From: an uncultured Ruminococcus sp.
Lineage (GTDB): Bacteria; Bacillota; Clostridia; Oscillospirales; Acutalibacteraceae
Direction: 5' to 3'
NCBI GenBank assembly: GCA_902767125.1
Contig: CACXGJ010000252.1
Coordinates: forward strand, 1 to 5,920
DNA length: 5,920 nt
Shown here: positions 1 through 5,732 of the stretch, one piece after another
Layout: each line of letters begins with the position of its first letter
How positions within the stretch are numbered: position 1 is the first letter of the stretch
Made by a program: the position numbers and the translations under genes
Notes under the pieces: generated by a model
Told to the model about the DNA's origin: nothing
The model's input: only the letters and a program-made list of their open reading frames with translations
The model's database searches: none

Positions 1-649
1 CGTCTCCTGCTGTTACAAAGTCATCCTTCTGACCATCCATCCACTTTGTACCCTCAAGGGCATATCCGCCGATATGCTTTATGCTTTTGGGAAGCTGTAT
101 ATTTGCAAGCGACCTGCAGTCAAAAAAAGCGTACTCCCCTATATTATCCATCTTTTCGGGCATTTTCAGCTCCGTAAGACTTTTACAGCCTGAAAAACAG
201 TATCTTCCCAAGGTCTGCACACCCTCGGATATATCTACCGATTTTAATGCGGTACATTCCGAAAATGCACAGTCACCCACATTTTTCACATTTGACGGTA
301 TTATCAGCTTTTTAAGAGAACTGCAAAGTGCAAAGGCATTTGAACCTATATCCGTTATATAGCTTGATACCTCGATCTCCTTTATGGTTTTGTTATACAT
401 GAAGGCGGCTGAATCGACCATTGTCACATAATATTTATCTACCTTTGAGGGCAGCTTCTCATAAAGACCATTTCCCTTATATCTGACTATTGCAGCACTT
501 TTGCCGTCATCAAGTATCCTGTACGTATAGTCTCCCTTATTAAGAATATCTGCCGCATATATCTCTGTCCCCGACAATGGCAGAACACATATCATCATAA
601 GAAATGCTGCCATCAGCAAAAATGATCTTTTCAAAAAACCATGTTTCAT
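1..649 (-). CDS. Secreted BspA-type leucine-rich-repeat protein (5' part, runs off left edge)
   Basis: I translated this from the reverse strand: 216 codons stay open to the window edge, so the C-terminus is missing. The ATG at 649-647 is the only plausible start, because an in-frame TAG lies at 688-686 with no ATG between; a GAGAG about 8 bases upstream can serve as ribosome binding site. Residues 1-33 form a classical Sec signal peptide: Lys/Arg near the N-terminus, a hydrophobic core at about 10-25, and an IYA/A cleavage region at about 30-33. Residues 34-78 are the usual lead-in (YTYRILDDGKS). From residue 79 on, LRR_5-type repeats run with an exact 23-residue period; the conserved Phe falls at 83, 106, 129, 152 and 175, then Leu198. 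Motifs such as IGSNAFALCSSLKKLIIPS are diagnostic. Such proteins are exported and generally thought to bind surfaces or host or plant ligands; the ligand here is unknown. It is divergent from the rlmB operon. Confidence 0.93.
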   Translation of the reverse strand, partial: MKHGFLKRSFLLMAAFLMMICVLPLSGTEIYAADILNKGDYTYRILDDGKSAAIVRYKGNGLYEKLPSKVDKYYVTMVDSAAFMYNKTIKEIEVSSYITDIGSNAFALCSSLKKLIIPSNVKNVGDCAFSECTALKSVDISEGVQTLGRYCFSGCKSLTELKMPEKMDNIGEYAFFDCRSLANIQLPKSIKHIGGYALEGTKWMDGQKDDFVTAGD

Positions 650-688
650 CAGCTTTACTCTCTTTCTATGTCTTTTTCGATAAGTCTA

Positions 689-717
689 ATAATATCATAT
701 AATGCCCGTTTTTTCAA
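689..717 (-). promoter_or_regulatory. Probable sigma-A promoter for the LRR protein gene
   Basis: On the minus strand, TTGAAA (717-712) is separated by exactly 17 bases from TATTAT (694-689), and a TGA directly precedes the -10 hexamer, giving an extended -10. The predicted transcription start is near 682, leaving a leader of about 33 bases before the ATG at 649. Spacing and orientation fit a vegetative promoter well; no experimental support is available. Confidence 0.65.
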
Positions 718-843
718 TACCCTAAAAAATAACGCTTTCATTTTCTATAATCATATGATATAATTTTCATAAAGTCTGCGATGACATTTGTAACAGTTTT
801 GAAAATTAATGATATCAAAATTATTACAATTCTAAAAAATGAC

Positions 844-872
844 TTTTAAAACGCTCGATATAATGTTATAAT
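844..872 (+). promoter_or_regulatory. Probable extended -10 promoter for the rlmB operon
   Basis: TGT-TATAAT at 864-872 is a perfect extended -10 element. The -35 position 17 bases upstream is TTTAAA (844-849), a 4 of 6 match, as is common when the extended -10 is strong. A second TATAAT lies at 859-864. The -10 sits inside a perfect inverted repeat, ATGTTAT-A-ATAACAT (863-877), which could be an operator or a chance product of AT-rich DNA. The predicted start near 879 gives a leader of about 45 bases. Confidence 0.6.
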
Positions 873-875
873 AAC

Positions 876-903
876 ATAAGCAATAAAAAAATCAATTGCT
901 TAT
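876..903 (+). repeat. Perfect 9-bp inverted repeat in the rlmB leader
   Basis: ATAAGCAAT (876-884) and ATTGCTTAT (895-903) are exact reverse complements around a 10-base A-rich loop. The predicted transcript begins at or just inside the left arm, so the hairpin would sit at the very 5' end of the mRNA, 5 bases before the ribosome binding site. That suits an mRNA-stabilising structure or a DNA operator. It lacks a following T-run, so it is not an intrinsic terminator. Confidence 0.5.
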
Positions 904-908
904 CTTTG

Positions 909-917
909 AAAGGGTGA
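909..917 (+). promoter_or_regulatory. Ribosome binding site that fixes the TTG start of rlmB
   Basis: AAAGGGTGA at 909-917 is a strong Shine-Dalgarno sequence with its core (AGGGTG, 911-916) 8 bases before the TTG at 925. An in-frame TGA at 907-909 rules out any earlier start, and no in-frame ATG precedes the conserved GRNPV motif, so TTG is the only good initiation codon. Confidence 0.85.
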
Positions 918-924
918 AATTTAT

Positions 925-1698
925 TTGAAAGAAGCTATCGAAAGATCAAATGATATAATCGCAGGGAGAAATCCCGTAAGCGAAGCTGTCAGTTCAGGTC
1001 GTGCTATCGAAAGCATCCTTATTGCAAAGGGTGAACTGAACGGCTCTATAAAAGTAATTGTTGCAAAGGCAAAAGACAGGCACATACCCATAAAGGAAGT
1101 TGACAGAAAAAAACTTGACTATATGTGCGGAAACGCTGCCCATCAGGGTATAATCGCTGTTGCAGCCGTCAAGGAATATTCCACGGTCGAGGATATATTT
1201 GCCCTTGCACAAAGCCGCCATGAACAGCCCTTTATAATAATACTCGATGAGATCGAGGATCCTCATAATCTCGGAGCTATAATAAGAACTGCAGAATGTG
1301 CAGGGGCTCACGGCATTATCATTTCAAAAAGACGTGCTGTGGGACTGAATTACACTGTCGGAAAGGCATCCGCAGGAGCATATGAATATATCCCCGTTGC
1401 AAGAGTCAACAACATACCTGCTGTCATTGATGAACTCAAGGAAAAGGGCTGCTGGATATACGGTGCTGACATGAACGGCTCGGTATATGCCGAGAATGAT
1501 CTTAAGGGAGCCTGTGCCTTGGTCATCGGCTCGGAGGGAAAGGGACTCGGTAGACTTGTCAAAGAAAAATGCGATGTTATATTATCCCTGCCAATGTGCG
1601 GAAAAATAAACTCTCTGAATGCCTCGGTCGCAGCAGGTATACTGATGTACGAATTTACAAGACAGCGGCTCGGAATAAAATCAGTAAACGGAGAGTGA
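925..1698 (+). CDS. rlmB: 23S rRNA (guanosine-2'-O-)-methyltransferase RlmB, SpoU/TrmH family
   Basis: This 257-residue protein matches the full length of the group-3 TrmH family. RlmB uses S-adenosylmethionine to methylate the ribose of G2251 in the P-loop of 23S rRNA. An N-terminal substrate-binding domain (about 10-82, beginning IIAGRNPVSEAV) leads into the SPOUT trefoil-knot domain. All three SpoU motifs are visible: motif 1 with N115 and R121 in NLGAIIRT; motif 2 with E204 in IGSEGKGLGR (201-210); and motif 3, LPMCGKINSLNASVAAG (222-238), with N229 and N232. It is first in the operon and stops 7 bases before the next gene, whose ribosome binding site lies inside the end of rlmB, so translation is probably coupled. 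In many Firmicutes rlmB follows cysS-mrnC and precedes yacP; here neither neighbour is present in the window. A paralogous TrmH-family methyltransferase acting at another site is a minor alternative. Confidence 0.94.
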   Translation: MKEAIERSNDIIAGRNPVSEAVSSGRAIESILIAKGELNGSIKVIVAKAKDRHIPIKEVDRKKLDYMCGNAAHQGIIAVAAVKEYSTVEDIFALAQSRHEQPFIIILDEIEDPHNLGAIIRTAECAGAHGIIISKRRAVGLNYTVGKASAGAYEYIPVARVNNIPAVIDELKEKGCWIYGADMNGSVYAENDLKGACALVIGSEGKGLGRLVKEKCDVILSLPMCGKINSLNASVAAGILMYEFTRQRLGIKSVNGE

Positions 1699-1705
1699 TA
1701 ATATA

Positions 1706-4402
1706 ATGTCTAATATTGATGAGAATAACAACGGTAACAAAAACAGCAAGAAAACATCTGAACCTGACGAGAAACTCAAAACCATGAAATCACGCCTTGA
1801 GAAGCTCATCATGTCAATGAAAAAACCTGATGAAGATGAGCTTGAGGATACACCGGGGTTTGAAATAAAGGATATTTTCGCCAATATAAAAGAATCAGAT
1901 GATCAAACCAAGGCTGAAAATGTCGTTACCGATACAGAACTCAAAGAAAATAAAAAAGCTCCCGTCATCCACGATACCGTAAAGGATACGGATGCCGATG
2001 AGAGTTTATCCTCACATGAAGAAAAAAATGTGACACACGATGAACCCGAAAAAGCTGCACAACCTGAAGCTGTTACGGTAATTGAGCCTGAACAAACACC
2101 TCAAGCCTCTGTTGTCACCGATGAATCAAAAAAGGAAGTTGATGAACCTGTACAGAAAAAGCCGAAAATACATAAGCTCCCCGATAAAAAAGTCGAACAT
2201 GAAAAAAATCTTCAGGAGGGTACAAAGCTCCCTATAAAGTATTCCGCTGATAATTCAGGCAGCTTTACTGTATTGGCAGGTAAGTTCACACGCATACTGC
2301 GTACAGAATTTCAGGAAACACAGCTTTACATAAGATCAAATTCAACTCCCGATTTGAAAGAAGTAAAGGAAACAAAGGAAATAAAAGAAAAACAACCTCC
2401 TCGTTCCAATGTTATCCCAATGCCTAATGTTAAGCCGAAGAATGAAACAGTGCCTCCCAAAACTGTGCCGGAAAAAGCAGAAAAAGCTCCCGATGTTCCG
2501 ACTATCATAAAAAAAGTCGAGCCTGTCACCGAAAAGTCGGATACTCCCGAAGCACCCAAAAAACAGGCTTCAAATAATAATAAAAAATCCAAATTCAGCT
2601 TCAAGGATTTCTTCAGTGCCATCCCCGATGAGATCGCCAATGACTCAAAGCAAAAGCCCAAGCCTAAAAAGCCTCTTGATGATTACACTGATGAAAAGGA
2701 TGCCGAAGACATCCGAACAGAAATAGAAAAAAATCTTCATACAGTAGTCATCAAAAGCTCTATACTTTTTATAACCGCCGTTGTATCGGTGATAGCTGCT
2801 TCTGTCGCACAATTCTCAAATCTTTTTTCGGAGGCAATGCGTACAGGCTGGCTGTTTTTTGCAGTCATATCCTTTGCATTGTTCTGTGTTGCAGTAATAA
2901 CAGAGCATAAGACTATCGTCAACGGTCTCATGCCGTTGAGACATTTCAAGGCTAATTCGGATACTGCCGCTGCTGTGACCGCCCTTACAGTCGGTATACA
3001 GTCTATAACAGCTATGTTCACCCCTCATGCCTTTATTGACGGAACATATCACATATATGTTCCTATCGCTGTCATAGCTCTGCTTTGCAACAGTATCGGA
3101 AAGCTCCTTATAATCACAAGAACTCTTGATAACTTCAAATTCCTTGCAAAGCCGTCACCGAAATATGCAGGAAAAATATATACCGATACAAAAAATGCGG
3201 AAAAAATGACAAGTGATTTCCCGTCAAAAAATACTATAATAGCATATATGAAACGCTCAAAATTTATGAGCAATTTTTTGAGATTATCCTATGCGTCAGA
3301 TCCCAGCGAGGTACTTGCCTCAAAGATAGCTCCTGTTACAACTGCAATAGCCCTGATACTCGGAATATCCTACGGACTTATGACAATGAATTTTGCAGGA
3401 GGGATTTCCTCAATGGCACTGACTGCCTGTGTAGGTACTCCCATGATGTGCCTTATAGTTCTGAACATCCCCATGAAAATACTTTGCAGAAGCACACTCA
3501 ACATTGATGCGATGATATCGGGATATGATGCAGTACAGCAGTTCTGTGACACAAACTCGATCATGGTAGATGCCTCACAGCTTTACCCGGAGGGTACAGT
3601 AACACTCAACGGAATGAAAATATTCCGTCAAAGCAAGATAAATGATGCCATGCAGGCAGGTGCTGCGGTAATGTATGCGGTGAACGGAACCATGAGCTAT
3701 ATCTTTGAAAACATGATACACTGCTCAAAAGAAAAGCTGCCCAAGGTCGACAGCATTGTATATGAGGATGACAAAGGTCTTCTTGCATGGGCAAATAAAC
3801 AAAGGATACTCATCGGAAACAGAACTCTGCTCGAAACTCATAATATAAAAGTCCCAAAAAAAGAGCTTGAAGAAAAATACCTCAAAACAGGCGGTGAAAT
3901 AACCTACATCTCAATCAACGGAGAATTGGTCGTTATGTTTGTGCTTTCATACAAGGCCGACAAAAAAATCGCTGCAGAGCTTCGTGAGCTTGAAGCAAGC
4001 GGTGTCAGCCTTATTGTGAGAACTATTGATCCGCACATCACAAAGGAAAAGATCGCTAAAAAATTCGGTCTTTTTGAAAGATGTGTCACTGTCCTTCCGA
4101 CAGGTCTCGGAAATATCTGCAATGAGGTCACATCATCCGTCGATGAGCAGTCAAGGGCATATCTTGTCACAAAGGGCAGACTGTCATCATTTGCAAGAGC
4201 TGTTTCAGGCTGCATCAAAATGAAATCTTCCATTATGATATCAAAGCTGCTTCAGCTTGCGAGCATCATTTTCGGAACAGTAGTATTTACTCTGATATCC
4301 TTTGTATCAGGCTTCCAAAAGCTCGGCAGTATCGAGATACTTATATATATCGTCTTCTGGGCATTGGTCATGATAACAGCATCACTCATAAAAAATAAAT
4401 AA
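1706..4402 (+). CDS. Degenerate P1B-type ATPase-like membrane protein with long disordered N-terminal tail (putative pseudoenzyme)
   Basis: This 898-residue protein starts at an ATG 10 bases after GGAGAG (1690-1695). Residues 1-345 are hydrophilic, rich in Lys, Glu, Pro and Asp and probably disordered. Predicted membrane helices lie at about 348-370, 381-399, 420-438, 449-471, 541-562, 566-590, 848-870 and 876-894, the 4+2+2 arrangement of heavy-metal P-type ATPases. Family traces are clear: IGKLL (464-468) at the end of helix 4; a segment aligning without gaps to the phosphorylation site, with D622 at the catalytic Asp and G630 at the later Gly; ILIGNRTLLETHNI (701-714) of the nucleotide domain; and a P-domain unit at about 750-789. 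The signatures are altered: DKTGT is DASQL, CPC is TPM (578-580), TGD is TID (773-775), and TGES and GDGxND are not found. The loop replacing the actuator domain is only about 70 residues. Known active enzymes need these motifs, so catalysis or ion pumping is unlikely. Role unknown; a membrane scaffold, sensor or regulator is inferred. The family call comes from reading motifs, not a search. Confidence 0.8.
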   Translation: MSNIDENNNGNKNSKKTSEPDEKLKTMKSRLEKLIMSMKKPDEDELEDTPGFEIKDIFANIKESDDQTKAENVVTDTELKENKKAPVIHDTVKDTDADESLSSHEEKNVTHDEPEKAAQPEAVTVIEPEQTPQASVVTDESKKEVDEPVQKKPKIHKLPDKKVEHEKNLQEGTKLPIKYSADNSGSFTVLAGKFTRILRTEFQETQLYIRSNSTPDLKEVKETKEIKEKQPPRSNVIPMPNVKPKNETVPPKTVPEKAEKAPDVPTIIKKVEPVTEKSDTPEAPKKQASNNNKKSKFSFKDFFSAIPDEIANDSKQKPKPKKPLDDYTDEKDAEDIRTEIEKNLHTVVIKSSILFITAVVSVIAASVAQFSNLFSEAMRTGWLFFAVISFALFCVAVITEHKTIVNGLMPLRHFKANSDTAAAVTALTVGIQSITAMFTPHAFIDGTYHIYVPIAVIALLCNSIGKLLIITRTLDNFKFLAKPSPKYAGKIYTDTKNAEKMTSDFPSKNTIIAYMKRSKFMSNFLRLSYASDPSEVLASKIAPVTTAIALILGISYGLMTMNFAGGISSMALTACVGTPMMCLIVLNIPMKILCRSTLNIDAMISGYDAVQQFCDTNSIMVDASQLYPEGTVTLNGMKIFRQSKINDAMQAGAAVMYAVNGTMSYIFENMIHCSKEKLPKVDSIVYEDDKGLLAWANKQRILIGNRTLLETHNIKVPKKELEEKYLKTGGEITYISINGELVVMFVLSYKADKKIAAELRELEASGVSLIVRTIDPHITKEKIAKKFGLFERCVTVLPTGLGNICNEVTSSVDEQSRAYLVTKGRLSSFARAVSGCIKMKSSIMISKLLQLASIIFGTVVFTLISFVSGFQKLGSIEILIYIVFWALVMITASLIKNK

Positions 4403-4420
4403 AGGAATGGGATCAAAAAA

Positions 4421-5065
4421 ATGAAAGTTGCACCTTCACTTCTTTCCTGTGATTTTGCAAGAATGGGAGAGGAAATCAAAAAAGTTGACAAAGCAGGAGC
4501 TGACTGGATACACCTTGATGTCATGGACGGACACTTTGTCCCCAATCTGACAATAGGTCCGTCTATCGTATCGGCTGTCAGACCGTATACCAAGCTGCCC
4601 TTTGACGTACACCTTATGATAGACTATCCGCTTGACTATATAGATGCTTTTGCGGATGCGGGAGCTGATATCATCACCTTTCACATTGAAGCTATGTCCG
4701 ATATCCTTATGACCATCGACAAGATAAGATCAAGAAACATCAAGCCCGGTCTTGTCATAAAGCCCAACACCCCTGCCGAAGATGTCTTTCCGTACCTCGA
4801 TAAAGTCTATATGATACTTGTAATGACCGTTGAACCGGGCTTCGGAGGACAGTCCTTCATGGCTGATATGATGCCAAAGGTAACGGCTATCAAAAACGAA
4901 TGTGCAAGAAGAAATCTGAATGTTCTGGTCGAGGTCGATGGGGGAATATCCGAAAAAACTGCCTCCACAGCTTCAAAAGCAGGTGTTGATGTCTGTGTAT
5001 CGGGAACAGGTGTCTTCAAGGCACAGGATACTGCTGCTGCTGTTGCAGCCATCAAAAATGCCTGA
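4421..5065 (+). CDS. rpe: Ribulose-phosphate 3-epimerase
   Basis: This 214-residue protein has the standard length and complete motif set of Rpe, a TIM-barrel enzyme interconverting D-ribulose 5-phosphate and D-xylulose 5-phosphate in the pentose phosphate pathway. Visible are the N-terminal APSLLSCDFA (4-13); HLDVMDGHFVPN (31-42) with metal ligands H31 and D33; DVHLMI with H64; the phosphate-loop region VEPGFGGQ (137-144); and VDGGI with D173. D33 and D173 are the expected acid/base pair, so it should be active. The usual GSAVF-like phosphate-binding segment reads SGTGVF (194-199), a conservative change. It starts 18 bases after the membrane protein, with AAAGGA overlapping that gene's stop and a better spaced GGGA (4409-4412) 8 bases before the ATG. 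Co-transcription from the rlmB promoter is likely. Rpe is often near rsgA and prkC in Firmicutes, so this neighbourhood differs. Confidence 0.97.
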   Translation: MKVAPSLLSCDFARMGEEIKKVDKAGADWIHLDVMDGHFVPNLTIGPSIVSAVRPYTKLPFDVHLMIDYPLDYIDAFADAGADIITFHIEAMSDILMTIDKIRSRNIKPGLVIKPNTPAEDVFPYLDKVYMILVMTVEPGFGGQSFMADMMPKVTAIKNECARRNLNVLVEVDGGISEKTASTASKAGVDVCVSGTGVFKAQDTAAAVAAIKNA

Positions 5066-5088
5066 TATCAAAAAAGGAATGTAATTTT

Positions 5089-5610
5089 ATGATAAAAATA
5101 TTCAAAGCAAATGAGCAGAATTTAAAGGATATGATCAATCTCCGTATCGAAATGCTGAAGGAGGTCAACTGCCTTTCGGATGAATACAAATTTGAGGATG
5201 AGTTCATTGAAGTAACCCGAAATTATTTTTCCGGTGACCGACAATCCACCATGATAGCATATAATAATGATGAGCCTGTGGGCTGTGCGACTATGTGCTA
5301 CATCGAGCTTCTTCCCACCTACAGACATCAGACAGGCAAGCATACCCATTTGATGAATGTCTATACAAAAAAGAATTTCCGCAAACAGGGCATTGCTTCA
5401 ACTATGCTCTATATGCTCATCGAAGAAGCAAAGGAAAACAATGTTACAGAGATAACCCTCTATCCCACCGAGCAAGTTAAAAGTCTCTGCAAAAGATATG
5501 GCTTTGTACAGTCAGATGAACGTATGGTACTGAATTTTTCAGAGCTGCTCCGAAAAAATATTGCAGACTTTGAAAAATACGGATGTCACATACACAAATG
5601 CGGCTGCTGA
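5089..5610 (+). CDS. GNAT-family N-acetyltransferase, substrate unknown
   Basis: This 173-residue protein has the GNAT fold order: a first strand and helix pair (IKIFKANEQNLKDMINLRIEML, spanning residues 2-23), a central strand (ATMCYIELLP, 67-76), then the acetyl-CoA pyrophosphate-binding motif with R98, Q100 and G101 followed by I-A (RKQGIA). The end of the domain is marked by LYPTEQVKSLCKRYGF (124-139), the typical site where an enzyme helix precedes the last strands. These enzymes transfer acetyl from acetyl-CoA to an amine on a small molecule or protein; nothing here shows which. It starts 23 bases after rpe with AGGA (5075-5078) 10 bases before its ATG, so it is probably the last gene of the operon. 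The extreme C-terminus (166-173) is unusual, with three Cys and two His in eight residues. No clear terminator follows. Confidence 0.9.
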   Translation: MIKIFKANEQNLKDMINLRIEMLKEVNCLSDEYKFEDEFIEVTRNYFSGDRQSTMIAYNNDEPVGCATMCYIELLPTYRHQTGKHTHLMNVYTKKNFRKQGIASTMLYMLIEEAKENNVTEITLYPTEQVKSLCKRYGFVQSDERMVLNFSELLRKNIADFEKYGCHIHKCGC

Positions 5611-5641
5611 AAAATACCATTTAGACAATTTATCGAATTTG

Positions 5642-5701
5642 TCGTAAGTATTGTATTTATTAATAAATTCGTAACAATTGTATGTTATAATTGTATTTAT
5701 T
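5642..5701 (+). repeat. Cluster of short direct repeats and a palindrome upstream of the last gene
   Basis: TCGTAA-nn-ATTGTAT occurs at 5642-5656 and again at 5669-5683 (13 of 15 positions identical). ATTGTATTTATT occurs exactly at 5650-5661 and 5690-5701, so ATTGTAT is present three times (5650, 5677, 5690). ATTTATTAATAAAT at 5655-5668 is a perfect 14-bp palindrome covering the expected -35 zone of the promoter at 5683-5691. This could be a regulator-binding region; low-complexity AT-rich DNA is the alternative. Confidence 0.5.
5683..5691 (+). promoter_or_regulatory. Probable extended -10 promoter for the downstream gene
   Basis: TGT-TATAAT is a perfect extended -10 element. No good -35 hexamer is seen 16-18 bases upstream, where the palindrome lies instead. 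The predicted start near 5698 leaves a leader of about 35 bases. The ten bases ATGTTATAAT (5682-5691) are identical to those at 863-872 in the rlmB promoter. Confidence 0.55.
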
Positions 5702-5732
5702 TCAGTAAAAAATTAAAAGGAGCGTTATTATT

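Noticed and set aside
81..362. A 93-codon plus-strand reading frame
   Set aside because: It is antisense to the leucine-rich-repeat gene, whose signal peptide, promoter and exact 23-residue repeats show the minus strand is the coding one.
756..764. TGA-TATAAT as an additional plus-strand promoter
   Set aside because: It is a fair extended -10 but has a poor -35 and would give a leader of about 150 bases; the copy at 864-872 is better placed. Several TATAAT matches are expected in such AT-rich spacer.
876..903. Hairpin as an intrinsic terminator
   Set aside because: No T-run follows on either strand and it lies just before the rlmB ribosome binding site.
2326..2661. A 111-codon minus-strand frame rich in Ser, Phe and Gly
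   Set aside because: Its composition is the mirror of the Lys/Glu/Pro-rich tail on the plus strand; it is a shadow frame.
1706..4402. Annotation as a working metal-transporting ATPase
   Set aside because: The fold resemblance is real, but DKTGT, TGES, CPC, TGD and GDGxND are all altered or absent, so pumping should not be claimed.
4252..4593. A 113-codon minus-strand reading frame across the membrane-protein/rpe junction
   Set aside because: It overlaps two well-supported plus-strand genes, has no clear ribosome binding site and shows no recognisable domain.
5624..5643. GACAA/TTGTC hairpin as terminator of the operon
   Set aside because: The stem is short with an internal T-T mismatch, low in GC, and followed by GTAAG in place of a T-run; readthrough or a different signal is as likely.
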